Source: Hesseltinella vesiculosa
Lineage: Eukaryota; Mucoromycota; Mucoromycetes; Mucorales; Cunninghamellaceae
NCBI GenBank assembly: GCA_002104935.1
Contig: MCGT01000004.1
Span: forward strand, 992,001-1,056,000
Length of the DNA stretch: 64,000 bases
Direction: 5' to 3'
This document shows positions 13,431 to 24,902 of this stretch, piece after piece (positions within the stretch are counted from its first letter, which is position 1; the number at the start of each line of letters is the position of its first letter). Position numbers and translations under genes: made by a program. The notes under the pieces are model-generated. The model was not told the DNA's origin. It did not search any database and saw nothing but the letters and a program-made list of their open reading frames with translations.

Positions 13431-15160
13431 ACTCACATTCCCCTCTCCTTTTTTTTTTTGACTTTCCTTCTTTGTAGACGTTCAAGGAAGAAATGCATCA
13501 TGTTGATCAATGGTTTCGATTCCTTTCTGAAGCTGAACGTACAGCAACCATCTACACCTTGCTGCAACATTCGACACCTGTGCAAGTGCGCTTCTTTATC
13601 AATCTACTGCAACAATTTGGAAAGCGGGACTCCATGCATTCGGTCTTGATGACGCCAAATCCCGAGCAAGGTAATCATAGATCACACGCGACCAAGGCAG
13701 TGACCAAAAAAAGAGTCTGACGTTCTTTTTTCTATCAGGGGATATGCAGTCGCAATTTGCCAGTGCATTGGCCAAGGCAGAAATGGAAGCCAGCCAACGG
13801 CTGATGTCTGTGCTACCTTACAAGACTGGCCAGGTCGTGAGCCGCCCGCCCCCAAATGCGCCTCGACGCCAGATGGATCGACATTCTTTTGCTTTAGGCG
13901 ATACCGAGGATTACACCCGGCAATTCCTCAATGGTACCCCCACCTCCTCCTTATTGGCTTCCGGTGCCGGTGGCAGTCGACCTGTCAGCCAGAACTTCTC
14001 GTCTCTTCTCAATGCCGGTGCAGGTGGACCCTTTGGCAATGGGAATGCTGGCAGCCGGCCTCGATCTGTGATTGAAGGTGATTCCTTGTTTGCGAGCAGC
14101 CCTTGGAGCACTTCTGCCACTACCCCTACCGCTGCTGGACCTCCTCCAACCACGCCCCGTCGACCCATGTCCATGGTGGGCAACATCGGTGACGGCCTTG
14201 GTTTGGAACGCCCCAAGTCAGCCGACATCAGCAACTGGTCCTTCACCGGCATGGACGCCATGCTCCAACAGCAGCAGCAGCAGCAGCAACAACAACAACA
14301 ACGCCCTACCAGTGGTGCTTTTGGCCCTCCTACTTGGAACTTTTCCTTGGACGACCTCGATTTTAGTGCCATGTCACTCCATGCTCCTCCTCAGTATCGT
14401 CGCGGTGGTGCCGCCGCCAGTGCCGCCGCCTCTACCCCCTCCAACACCACCTCGCCCACCATTCGCTCGATCCCCGGCACTGTCCTGGAAAAAGAGGAAC
14501 CCTTGGTCAACAAGAAGCCTGCCACCAGTCCTCATCCCGTCTCGTCCACCTCCACACCCTTCCATCAGCGCAAACACTTAGTGCCTCCCGGGATGGAAAA
14601 GCACTACTCTGCCAATGCCTCGGACAAAACCTTGTCGCCCCAGTCGTCCCCTCAACAGCAAGCCAGCACTCTCCTTGAAGACGATGGCTCTGGCCGTCGC
14701 GTGTCGACAACTTCTTCTGTTGGTCAACCTGGTCGTGTCAATGGTACTAGCGCCTCTCCTCCTGCCAAAGACAAAAAGGCCGCTGATGTTGTTGATATGG
14801 AATTGCTTAAAGGTAAAAAAAAAAGGCGCACCGGGATCTAGGAATGACGCCGAGGATAATTGACCTGTGTTTGAATTGGTTCTTTTTTTTTAGACGTGCC
14901 TGCTTGGTTTAGAAGTCTTCGTCTCCATAAATACAACTCTATTTTTGAGTCGATGAGATGGGAAGACATTGTCAAACTGTCGGATGCCGACTTGGAAGCC
15001 AAAGGAGTCGCAGCATTAGGTGCTAGACGCAAAATGCTCAAGGTCTTTGAAAACATCAAGGCGCATTGCGAAGAACACGTAAGTTTTTGAAACGCCGAGG
15101 ATCAAGATCGCCACTGACGTTTCACTATTTTTTCCTAATTGTTAGAATATCGACTGTTGA
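13152..15160 (+). CDS. VTS1: SAM-domain RNA-binding protein VTS1 (Smaug family)
   Basis: Six exons (13152-13233, 13287-13366, 13478-13670, 13739-14812, 14894-15078, 15146-15160), 542 aa. VTS1/Smaug proteins bind hairpins with a CNGG loop in mRNAs and bring in the CCR4-NOT deadenylase. The N-terminal helical region ([22 protein letters not shown]...[21 protein letters not shown]) is conserved in the fungal family. The middle, about residues 150-480, is low-complexity and Pro/Ser/Thr-rich. The C-terminal SAM domain reads [21 protein letters not shown], then [21 protein letters not shown], ending CEEHNIDC. The last exon adds only four residues. A poly-Gln tract (14266-14301) lies in exon 4. Intron 2 contains about 30 A in a row. 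Confidence 0.93.
14266..14301 (+). repeat. CAG/CAA microsatellite coding for poly-Gln in VTS1
   Basis: About 13 consecutive Gln codons, first CAG then mixed CAA/CAG, inside the disordered linker of VTS1. Length variation between strains is likely; effect unknown. Confidence 0.85.
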
Positions 15161-15638
15161 TTCTTTTTTCACGATCCCCTTGCTTGATATCTCGTTGCTC
15201 CGTGTTTTATTCGTTGACTCCACTTTTTTTTGATCTCATTTTGCTGGCAAATGGCCATTTCCCTCCGCCAATTCTTTTTATTTCATTTGCAACCCCTCTC
15301 TCACATTCCTTTTTGTATAGCATTCATTATTCATTCCTTTCATTTGTCCTTTCTCCTCCTCCACCTCTTCCTCTTGCTCTCGTCTGTTGCTTAGTTTGAC
15401 ACGATCGTTGTCGTCGTTCTTTTTCTTTTTTTTCTTTTTTTTTCTTTTTTTTTTTTTTTTTTGCTGTTGAAATGAAGTTTGCGGCATGGATCCGCATATC
15501 AAGTCCTTTCTTTTTTGTCAAGCGGCTAGTTTTGGATGCTTTTTTTACATGTTTATTCGTTGTCAAGGTGAATGCGTTTTGAGTTGCAAAAAAAAAATCA
15601 AATGGTACGGAGGTGATCAAGGGTGGGGTGCAGGAAAT
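15160..15638. other. Spacer between convergent VTS1 and RPL29
   Basis: T-rich 3' flank of VTS1, including a long interrupted T stretch at 15421-15462. No gene seen. Confidence 0.4.
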
Positions 15639-15950
15639 TTATTTCTTGGCAGCGAGAGCCTTTTGAGTACCACGCTTGGCGAAACGTTGGTTACGGAGGA
15701 ACTTGGCGTCAACCTGCAAAAATAAAAAATAAAAAAAAGATGCGTGTCAAATCAGTGCTGTCCAAGATGCTCATAATAAAAAAACGTACACCCTTTTGGG
15801 AAGGATAACGGTGAACCTTGGGCTTCTTGATACCGTTACGGTGAGCCTTGCTGACTGGAAACGATACAGTCTGTGAGTTTATCTCGACTATAGGGTAGTC
15901 CAAAGGTGCTTACTTTGGTTGTGGTTGGTGTGGTTCTTGGACTTGGCCAT
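15639..15950 (-). CDS. RPL29: 60S ribosomal protein L29 (eL29)
   Basis: Three exons (15950-15914, 15854-15790, 15713-15639) give 58 residues, close to the family's usual size of about 60. The start MAKSKNHTNHNQ and the body KAHRNGIKKPKVHRYPSQKG...VDAKFLRNQRFAKRGTQKAL are diagnostic. The protein is very basic and binds 28S rRNA in the large subunit. The exon 1/2 junction reads NQISKAHR, slightly unlike the more common NQNKKAHR; the acceptor three bases away was rejected because it breaks the frame. Too short and split to be caught as a single open frame. Confidence 0.93.
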
Positions 15951-17193
15951 GTTATCTGCTTTTCAAAAAGAAGTCGTGGTCAATCGATCCATCCATCCAT
16001 CGTCCTCTTCCATCCATCTGTTCGAAAATATCATTCGTTTCTTCACATCTGATCGTCACTGTCGTCTATGATGTCTAATGCCATCCGTATCGTTGTCCCT
16101 GTATCCTTACCCTTTTTTGATTGTAGAGGAAGAAGGAAAGCGGGAAATTGGCACAGCTGCGACTTTGATCCAAAATGGGACGCAGGCGGGACTTGCTCAC
16201 CATGGCAAAAATCAAAACTCAGTTGCCAATCAAAAAGCAACATAGGAAACACAGTACGACTGCACGCGTCTTGACCCTCTACTCAAAGTCAAGACCAAGC
16301 AAAGGATGTAAGATATGGAAAACGTCGGCAAACATGACCCAAAGGCATTTGCATAGAATTTATGCGGTGATTGGATAGGACGGCTGCAGCCATTGGTTGT
16401 ATTGTCGCGTGGATTCAGGCCTTGTTCATTTGGATTGAAGGTGATGTTCGGGTGGTTCCTACAGTAGGGTGGATGGTGGGAGGAAGGTTTCGTAAAGCTT
16501 GAGCGTTGGAAACAAATGCAGCAGCTAGAGCAATGTGCATCAATCCTATCCTCGACCTTTTCCCTGCGTGCCGTACCTGTCTTGAATATAATAATGAAGC
16601 AAAGCTAAAAGCCACATTGTACTCCTTGTCCTCCATTGTTCCTTTTACTGTTTTTCTTACGACTGGCAAACGCAGTCATAAAAAAAAAAGGCAAAATCTA
16701 CATCTGCCAGCCAGATCGAAGCATTGGGTTGTCCAAACCCTTCGCCAGCAAGACCCAAATGGCCCCGTCTTTCAACGTTGAACTCAGCCTTTCCGCCAGG
16801 AAAAATACCAGTCAAGTCAGTGCATCTTTGGCCCTCAGCTGAAATACACGCTCCGGCAAATGGTGGCATGTTTCCCTTTGTCTTGCCCTGTTTGGTGACA
16901 AAGTCAACGTGGAGTAGAAGGCTTCGGTTATTAAGTCAAGTGGCTTGGTTTTATTTTGTGCAAGCTGGGTGTCCATCCTTCCAAATTTCTTGACTGGCTG
17001 CGCTGTTTTATTTCAATGTTTTGCCAAGTTGTGCGGCCGCGGCAAAAATGCCCATGTTTCAAAAATAAGCTCTCCTTTTTTTTTCGCGCTCTTCTTTTTT
17101 TCTTATCGTTTTTTAATTAATTCATAACTAATTCTACTCTATACATTTTCTTAACGTCCTCCATATTCTCACCATCTAGACAATAATAACATC
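15951..17193. other. Long spacer between RPL29 and the GH8 gene
   Basis: About 1.2 kb. The first part is the RPL29 promoter, with a (CCAT)n-like stretch near 15989-16016. The rest carries only short open frames without recognisable domains. If the GH8 enzyme has a signal peptide, its exon would lie in the last few hundred bases; an acceptor-like CATCTAG at 17173-17179 would allow it, but no leader exon was found. Confidence 0.35.
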
Positions 17194-18616
17194 ATGGGCA
17201 CTGCCGTCAATGCATACAATACCTGGCGATCAAAGTAATGTAGCACAAAATGAGAGGATGCCGGAAAAAAAAACGACTTCCCTGAACCTAACAGCGAAAC
17301 GTTTTCATATTTCTAATTTCCCAATGGTTCCATTAGATACGTGCGCTCCTATCAAGATGGCTACTACATCTATTACAAAGATCCCAAGGAAAATCTTCAA
17401 GAAATGACATGCTCGGAAGCTCATGGTAAACCCTTCAGAATATTCCCCTCGTCTCTTTTTCTTGCTGAGTCTTGGCGCTTTATTTTTAACCTATTTTTAC
17501 ACACTTTTTTTTTTTTACATGACGACAAAGGCTATGGCATGCTAGCCTCCGTGCTTATGCGAAACCAAGCGGATTTCGATGGTAAAGACTACAAGAAAAG
17601 AGTCGAGAGTCTTACCTTTCTTTTTTTCCCCAGGCATGTACCGTTACTTCCTGCGCTTCCAGAATCGGAAAGGTCTGATGCAATGGCAGCAAAAGACAGG
17701 CCACGGCGGCCAGTTTATCCCTGGTGACGAAGGCGGCGAAAACTGTGCGACGGATGGGGATGTAGACATTGCTACAGCTTTGTTTTTGGCCGCTCGGGTG
17801 TGGCAACGCGGAGGTGCTCAGGGTGAAATCGACTATCGACAGGCCGCCGCCAAATTAGCTGGCCACGTATGGGAACACTGTATCAACCACCAGACCTACA
17901 TGCCCTTGGTGGGTGACTGGGCCGACCCTGGTGACGACGCTTTTGCCCTGACACGACCTAGCGATTTCATCCTCAGCGGCTTCCTGGTGTTCTATCAAGA
18001 TGACACCGCACGCCAGCAACAATGGGGCAACGTTATCAATGCGATCGTCAACACCACCGTGGCTCAACTATCAATAAACCCCCAGACGGGCCTTATTGCA
18101 GACTTTCTGAAGCTCGATCGCCAAGGCACCTACCTGCCGGCTCGTGGCGAGGTGCTGGAAAGCAAGAACGACGGCGATTACAACTGGAACTCGTGCCGTG
18201 TACCCTGGCGGCTTGGCCATTATTACATGCTCACCCGCGACGAACGACTACGCCCGGTCCTTGAAGCCCAGGCTCATTTCTTCAATGGCCAACTAGGCCA
18301 AAGTCGAGACGGTAGCTGTGGCGTCCGTGCCGGCTACAAACTCAACGGCAAATGCTTTGTGGACTACACCGGTAACAAAACAAAAGAAAAGATGAAACAC
18401 AAACCGATACAGAAGATCAAGGACGCTCACTCCTTTTGATTTTTAAATTTAGACATGGCATTTGTGGCACCGGTCAGCTATCTATTTTGGGTACTTGGCT
18501 GGCAAGGACAGCTCCATCAGATCGTGAATGACATGAACAACATGGCTGGGGACAATAGCTATTTTGGTGAATCTATTGCTTTGCTTTGTTTACTCCAAGC
18601 CAACGTCGTTTATTAA
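17194..18616 (+). CDS. Glycoside hydrolase family 8 enzyme (endoglucanase/chitosanase type)
   Basis: Five exons (17194-17234, 17337-17425, 17531-17581, 17634-18371, 18453-18616), 360 aa. GH8 enzymes cut beta-1,4 glucans, chitosan or xylan by inversion. The fold's motifs are present: CSEAHGYGMLASVLM (the Glu aligns with the general acid), ENCATDGDVDIATALFLAARVW, TRPSDFILSGF, and YNWNSCRVPWRLGHYYML near the C-terminus. GH8 is mainly bacterial (e.g. BcsZ); a spliced fungal copy suggests old horizontal transfer followed by intron gain. Chitosanase activity would make sense in chitosan-walled Mucoromycota but is inferred. No signal peptide is visible after the chosen ATG, so an upstream leader exon may be missing. 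Confidence 0.82.
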
Positions 18617-18885
18617 ATATAAGCCCTATCACTCTTGTCCTACACATCCAACACTTTTTTTTTTTTTCAATCTCATCAGCTGTGTCTCTAAAAATAAAGT
18701 GATCTTTGCCTTTTCATTCAATGTTGATGTGACACAACCCACCAATCCAGTTACTGCCTTTTTGTCTCGAGCTCGTTTGGGTAATAATATGCCTCCAAAA
18801 AGAAAACTGGCGCACTCTTTCTTTCTTTCATTATTTTTTTATTCCTTGGCTTTCTTCTTGCATCCTTCTTTTCATATACAAAAAA

Positions 18886-19470
18886 ATGGCCATATCACAC
18901 TCTTGGGTTACTCTTTCATTGCTCATCTTTGCCCTGCTGCAGCTAGCCGTAGGACAGAACTTGATTCGAATCGACAACCCTCAAAACGGACAATCGCTCG
19001 GCAGCAAACAACCCTATACCATGTTTTATACCGTGATTGGTGCTCAAACGAGTAAGTGCCTGTTTGCCAAGGCTTAAAAAGAAAAAATCCTCAACCGCAA
19101 ACATCCTTGACCTCATCTTTTTTTTTTTTTTTTTTTCCTAGTGAGCCCTGCTCCTGCCAATGCGACCTATCCTAACGCCTTGCAAGTCCAGTTGCAATGG
19201 ACCCTGCAGTCATCCCCCTCGAACCCAGTCAGTTTAAACGTTGCCAGCGGCCTGCCTACTGGCTACTACCCTGCTGGCATCCAAGACAAGCAATACAACT
19301 TCACTTGGACCCCTCCCAACTGCCACTTTTTCTCTCGCTACAACCCCAACCAATACGCTTTCAACTTGGTGTACACCCCCATCTACACCTTGGCTGCTGC
19401 CCAGCCACAAGCCGCCATTTCTATCCCTGTCACTTTCACCGTCAACAACGCCAGTTTCCCTAAATGCTAA
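18886..19470 (+). CDS. Small secreted protein, function unknown
   Basis: Two exons (18886-19051 and 19142-19470) give 164 aa. The N-terminus MAISHSWVTLSLLIFALLQLA, then VGQN, is a clear signal peptide with cleavage probably after VGQ. The mature part (NLIRIDNPQNGQSLGSKQPY...) has several Asn-X-Ser/Thr sites, many Tyr/Pro residues and a beta-rich look, ending FTVNNASFPKC. I recognise no named family; it resembles the small Ser-Thr-rich secreted or GPI-type proteins of Mucorales, but there is no hydrophobic C-terminal GPI signal. The intron ends in a run of about 18 T. Confidence 0.7.
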
Positions 19471-19591
19471 TGTGAAAAGGGCCCACGATTTCTCAAACAC
19501 CCCATGTATTTTATTTGGTATTAAAGACGGCGCCTTTTATTGATCAAATCAACAGCCTGTCATTCACCTCGTGGCTCAGAAAGGAGCTAGC

Positions 19592-21464
19592 TTATTCCAA
19601 AGCAGCTACGTTCAATTTACAACGCTTTGGTCGTGGAGTTTGGGGGGAGGTCTCGGTTGAACTGATGTCAGTCAGGGTCAGTTCTTCTTCAGAATCATAG
19701 TCCTTTGCACACTCATTGAGTTGGTCACCAAGGGATTTCATACGAACAGCGAACTTCCAGAGTACATCGACAAGGCAGGCAAGGTCGTTGGCAACCTGCA
19801 AAGGCTTGACAGGAAGGGCGATGGTGGCAACAGTCTTGAATGCAAACAATCCAAAGGATGGCATTATCATCTGGTACACAAAAAGCTTGTGAGCAAACAC
19901 TTGTATGCCGATGGGAGAGATGCGCGAGAGGGTGGCGGGGTTAGCGTTGGAATACGTTGCCAGGATCTTTTTGAACATTTTTTTTCAGGTTGACTGCCAG
20001 CTTCTGGCGGTCATCGAGGTAGTGCTTGTGGCTGGGCACTGCTGGTGGGCCACTGACTTCGAGGATAGCTATTTCCAGGTTTGATGGCTCGTGTGTGACA
20101 ATCATGTCAATGTTGGCCCCATTACTTCGGCGTTCGTGATCGTCGAGCTTTCGATTGTTCATTTCCTGCGAAGCAGCCAGGGAAGCTTCACCCCTATCAT
20201 AGTGATAATAATAAGTTTCATAACTCTTTCTATAGCTGTCAATCATTTACCACATGATATCCAGTTCGGGGCATCCACGTAGCAATCGTTGAAGCAGAGG
20301 GTACAAAAAGGACATGATGTAATTGTACTCAGTCTGCTTGCGTTCAAGATCGTTTGAGGTATCATGGAGCTGTTTCGCGCTAGAAGAAATGAAAACCGAG
20401 TCGGTAAGCAACCAATTCGTGATATCCATTCCCATTGTTCGCTTACTACACATTTGCCACTTTGATGGCGACGTGTTGCCAAGAACCTTTCTGGTGTGTA
20501 CTTTTGATATCACCCAGGGCCATTTTGATTTCATCAGATTTCACCTACGACACAAGATAATAAACCACAGTAAGAGGAAAGTTAAAATCGTATTGGCTCT
20601 GCTTTACCTTGCCTCTCATGATTTTTGTAGTAAATGCTTTCACTTGGCTGGGTGTTGCATCAAGGTATGTACTCAATATATCCATGCTGGATAATTCCTT
20701 CACACGGTTCAATACAAGGTCCACGTCATCCCCAAGGCACTGAGAGGTTCCTGTCTGCTTTGATTTCGCCTTCACGGTTGCAAAGTCAAGAATGCCATGT
20801 GTCACAAGGCTAAGCAAAAGGGATGGACGAGGTCAAATTTAGCCTGCCTTTGATTGACGTACTTACTCCGTCGTTTCACATTTTGCAGCCTTCAACTTAA
20901 ACTTGCGCATGTTTTCACGGATCATCAGGTAGTTTGGACCTTGAGTTTTGCTCGACAAGAAAGGATTATTTTCCAAGTCGTCAAAGATAGTCTAAAAAAA
21001 ATTGTCTTTTAACCCACACTTTTTTTTATCTTTTTTTTTTTTTTTTACATACTTGGGCATTTTCAATGACTTCGTCCAAAATTCGATTGGCAGTTTTTTC
21101 AATGATCTCCTTCACGGAGGTCTTACGACGTTGCTCATTGATTTCCTCAGCAAATGCATCCCAATCAACATCGTTAATGTCTTGAGATGGGTCCTATCGT
21201 ACACGTAAAAAGTTAATAAGTTTCATTATGATTCAAGCTTCAAGTCAGTACCATGTCCACGAATCCATTTGCAAGGAGAACCTTTTTGAAATTCGATGTC
21301 CAAAACTGTTTAACATCTTTCCAAACACAAGGGGGTGCAGGGTATTCAGTTTCACAAAGAACCAACTCCTCGTTTGAAGATAGAAACTTCAAAAGAGATG
21401 GAGAGGTGTCTTCTTTTTTGCATTTATCAACATACAGGTTAAGTTTTTCGCGTATGGAAGCCAT
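19592..21464 (-). pseudogene. Mucoromycota-specific hypothetical protein, frameshifted; possible PD-(D/E)XK-like fold
   Basis: Exons on the minus strand: 21464-21252, 21193-21053, 20991-20867, 20809-20608, 20544-20447, 20379-20251 and 20193-19592. All junctions are GT-AG and in phase. The stop TAA after DIMW is removed by splicing 20250-20194, giving DIMWGEASLAAS. The protein starts MASIREKLNLYVDKCKKED. Its C-terminal half has NGANIDMIVTHEPSNLE, then AILEVSGPP and DDRQKLAVNLKK; the spaced Asp and Glu-x-Ser recall restriction-like nuclease folds, but the Lys is absent. The last exon needs one base fewer in a T8 run (19978-19985) to continue from LKK into FKKILATYS. This is either a real frameshift or a homopolymer assembly error. 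No function is claimed. Confidence 0.6.
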
Positions 21465-21595
21465 ATTTCCGCAGTAGAGCGAAAGAAAAAGTGTCTGAAT
21501 TTTTTTTTTTTTTTTTGTTTACTGCCTTTTTGTTTTTTTTTTTTTATTCATGGGAACTTCTTACAATGAAAGTGCTGTTATATACCTTCCTTTTA

Positions 21596-24500
21596 GCACC
21601 GAGGGATGATAGCAAAAGCATTGCCATGAGCCTAGGGCATTACGCATGCGCTTAGGTCTTGGTGATGTGGTCTGCTTTTTATTTGGCACCGAGGATTGAC
21701 GGCAAAAGCATTGCCATGAACCTAGGGCATTACGCATGCGCTTAGGTCTTGGTGATGTGGTCTGCTTTTTATTTGGCACTGAGGGATGGCAAAAGCAGTG
21801 CCATGAACCTAGGGCATTACGCATGCGCTTAGGTCTTGGTGATGTGGTCCGCTTTTTATTTGGCACTGAGGGATGGCAAAAGCAGTGCCATGAACCTAGG
21901 GCATTACGCATGCGCTTAGGTCTTGGTGATGTGGTCTGCTTTTATTTGGCACCGAGGGATGACGGCAAAAGCATTGCCATGAGCCTAGGGCATTACGCAT
22001 GCGCTTAGGTCTTGGTGATGTGGTCTGCTTTTATTTGGCACCGAGGGATGGCAAAAGCAGTGCCATGAACCTAGGGCATTACGCATGCGCTTAGGTCTTG
22101 GTGATGTGGTCTGCTTTTTTTATTTGGCACCGAGGGATGACGGCAAAAGCATTGCCATGAGCCTAGGGCATTACGCATGCGCTTAGGTCTTGGTGATGTG
22201 GTCCGCTTTTTATTTGGCACTGAGGGATGGCAAAAGCAGTGCCATGAGCCTAGGGCATTACGCATGCGCTTAGGTCTTGGTGATGTGGTCTGCTTTTTAT
22301 TTGGCACCGAGGGATGACGGCAAAAGCATTGCCATGAGCCTAGGGCATTACGCATGCGCTTAGGTCTTGGTGATGTGGTCTGCTTTTTATTTGGCACTGA
22401 GGGATGGCAAAAGCAGTGCCATGAACCTAGGGCATTACGCATGCGCTTAGGTCTTGGTGATGTGGTCCGCTTTTTATTTGGCACTGAGGGATGGCAAAAG
22501 CAGTGCCATGAACCTAGGGCATTACGCATGCGCTTAGGTCTTGGTGATGTGGTCTGCTTTTATTTGGCACCGAGGATTGACGGCAAAAGCATTGCCATGA
22601 GCCTAGGGCATTACGCATGCGCTTAGGTCTTGGTGATGTGGTCTGCTTTTATTTGGCACCGAGGATGACGGCAAAAGCATTGCCATGAGCCTAGGGCATT
22701 ACGCATGCGCTTAGGTCTTGGTGATGTGGTCTGCTTTTTATTTGGCACCGAGGATTGACGGCAAAAGCATTGCCATGAGCCTAGGGCATTACGCATGCGC
22801 TTAGGTCTTGGTGATGTGGTCTGCTTTTTATTTGGCACTGAGGGATGGCAAAAGCATGTGCCATGAGCCTAGGGCATTACGCATGCGCTTAGGTCTTGGT
22901 GATGTGGTCTGCTTTTATTTGGCACCGAGGGATGACGGCAAAAGCATTGCCATGAGCCTAGGGCATTACGCATGCGCTTAGGTCTTGGTGATGTGGTCTG
23001 CTTTTTATTTGGCACCGAGGGATGACGGCAAAAGCATTGCCATGAGCCTAGGGCATTACGCATGCGCTTAGGTCTTGGTGATGTGGTCTGCTTTTTATTT
23101 GGCACCGAGGGATGACGGCAAAAGCATTGCCATGAGCCTAGGGCATTACGCATGCGCTTAGGTCTTGGTGATGTGGTCTGCTTTTTATTTGGCACCGAGG
23201 ATTGACGGCAAAAGCATTGCCATGAGCCTAGGGCATTACGCATGCGCTTAGGTCTTGGTGATGTGGTCTGCTTTTTATTTGGCACTGAGGGATGGCAAAA
23301 GCAGTGCCATGAGCCTAGGGCATTACGCATGCGCTTAGGTCTTGGTGATGTGGTCTGCTTTTTATTTGGCACCGAGGGATGACGGCAAAAGCATTGCCAT
23401 GAGCCTAGGGCATTACGCATGCGCTTAGGTCTTGGTGATGTGGTCTGCTTTTTATTTGGCACCGAGGGATGACGGCAAAAGCATTGCCATGAGCCTAGGG
23501 CATTACGCATGCGCTTAGGTCTTGGTGATGTGGTCTGCTTTTTATTTGGCACCGAGGGATGACGGCAAAAGCATTGCCATGAGCCTAGGGCATTACGCAT
23601 GCGCTTAGGTCTTGGTGATGTGGTCTGCTTTTTATTTGGCACCGAGGGATGGCAAAAGCAGTGCCATGAGCCTAGGGCATTACGCATGCGCTTAGGTCTT
23701 GGTGATGTGGTCTGCTTTTTATTTGGCACCGAGGATGACGGCAAAAGCATTGCCATGAGCCTAGGGCATTACGCATGCGCTTAGGTCTTGGTGATGTGGT
23801 CTGCTTTTTATTTGGCACCGAGGATTGACGGCAAAAGCATTGCCATGAGCCTAGGGCATTACGCATGCGCTTAGGTCTTGGTGATGTGGTCTGCTTTTTA
23901 TTTGGCACCGAGGGATGACGGCAAAAGCATTGCCATGAGCCTAGGGCATTACGCATGCGCTTAGGTCTTGGTGATGTGGTCTGCTTTTTATTTGGCACCG
24001 AGGATGACGGCAAAAGCATTGCCATGAGCCTAGGGCATTACGCATGCGCTTAGGTCTTGGTGATGTGGTCTGCTTTTATTTGGCACCGAGGGATGACGGC
24101 AAAAGCATTGCCATGAGCCTAGGGCATTACGCATGCGCTTAGGTCTTGGTGATGTGGTCTGCTTTTTATTTGGCACCGAGGGATGACGCAAAAGCAGTGC
24201 CATGAGCCTAGGGCATTACGCATGCGCTTAGGTCTTGGTGATGTGGTCTGCTTTTTATTTGGCACCGAGGATTGACGGCAAAAGCATTGCCATGAGCCTA
24301 GGGCATTACGCATGCGCTTAGGTCTTGGTGATGTGGTCTGCTTTTATTTGGCACCGAGGGATGACGGCAAAAGCATTGCCATGAGCCTAGGGCATTACGC
24401 ATGCGCTTAGGTCTTGGTGATGTGGTCTGCTTTTTTATTTGGCACCGAGGGATGGCAAAAGCAGTGCCATGAGCCTAGGGCATTACGCATGCGCTTAGGT

Positions 24501-24692
24501 CTTGGTGATGTGGTCTGCTTTTTTATTTGGCACCGAGGGATGACGGCAAAAGCATTGCCATGAGCCTAGGGCATTACGCATGCACTTAGGTCTTGGTGAT
24601 GTGGTCCGCTTTTTATTTGGCACTGAGGGATGGCAAAAGCAGTGCCATGAGCCTAGGGCATTACGCATGCGCTTAGGTCTTGGTGATGTGGT
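21596..24692. repeat. Tandem satellite array, about 35 copies of an 87-90-bp unit
   Basis: Head-to-tail units read GAGGGATGACGGCAAAAGCA, TTGCCATGAG, then the 26-nt block at e.g. 21631-21656, GGTCTTGGTGATGTGG and TCTGCTTTTTATTTGGCACC. About 35 copies were counted by the ACGCATGCGCTT core. Variants: GCATTGCC versus GCAGTGCC, presence or absence of the ACG after GATG, GAGG versus GAGGG, and T runs of 4-7. Every unit keeps an imperfect palindrome, CCTAGGGCAT / ATGCGCTTAGG, able to form a 10-bp stem with one bulge and a TACGC loop. A second small hairpin GGCA...TGCC is kept in both unit types. Open frames of up to 295 codons on both strands arise only because many units are multiples of three. No unique sequence separates the units. 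Confidence 0.95.
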
Positions 24693-24863
24693 TGCTGATG
24701 GATTGCCGGAGCTGCTCTGCGCATTGATATTGCTAAACTGAATTTATTGGCATGAAATCCAACTTTACACTGATGAAGTTGTGTGGATGATAGTAGAGGT
24801 AAGGCAAAAATAAAAAATAAAAAAAAAGAAGTGAAGAGGTATCAAGGATACTCATGGTTGCAA

Positions 24864-24894
<31 letters not shown>

Positions 24895-24902
24895 TAGGCT
24901 AT
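24693..24902. other. Spacer between satellite array and MTHFR 3' end
   Basis: AT-rich, with a run of about 26 A at 24869-24894. No gene. Confidence 0.4.

Noticed and set aside
20240..20260. In-frame stop after DIMW in the orphan gene
   Set aside because: A GTAAAT...GATAG intron (20250-20194) removes it and keeps the frame, so it is not counted as a lesion.
21596..24692. Regular repeats resembling a CRISPR array
   Set aside because: Units are directly adjacent with no unique spacers, the unit is 87-90 bp, and the genome is eukaryotic. It is a plain satellite.
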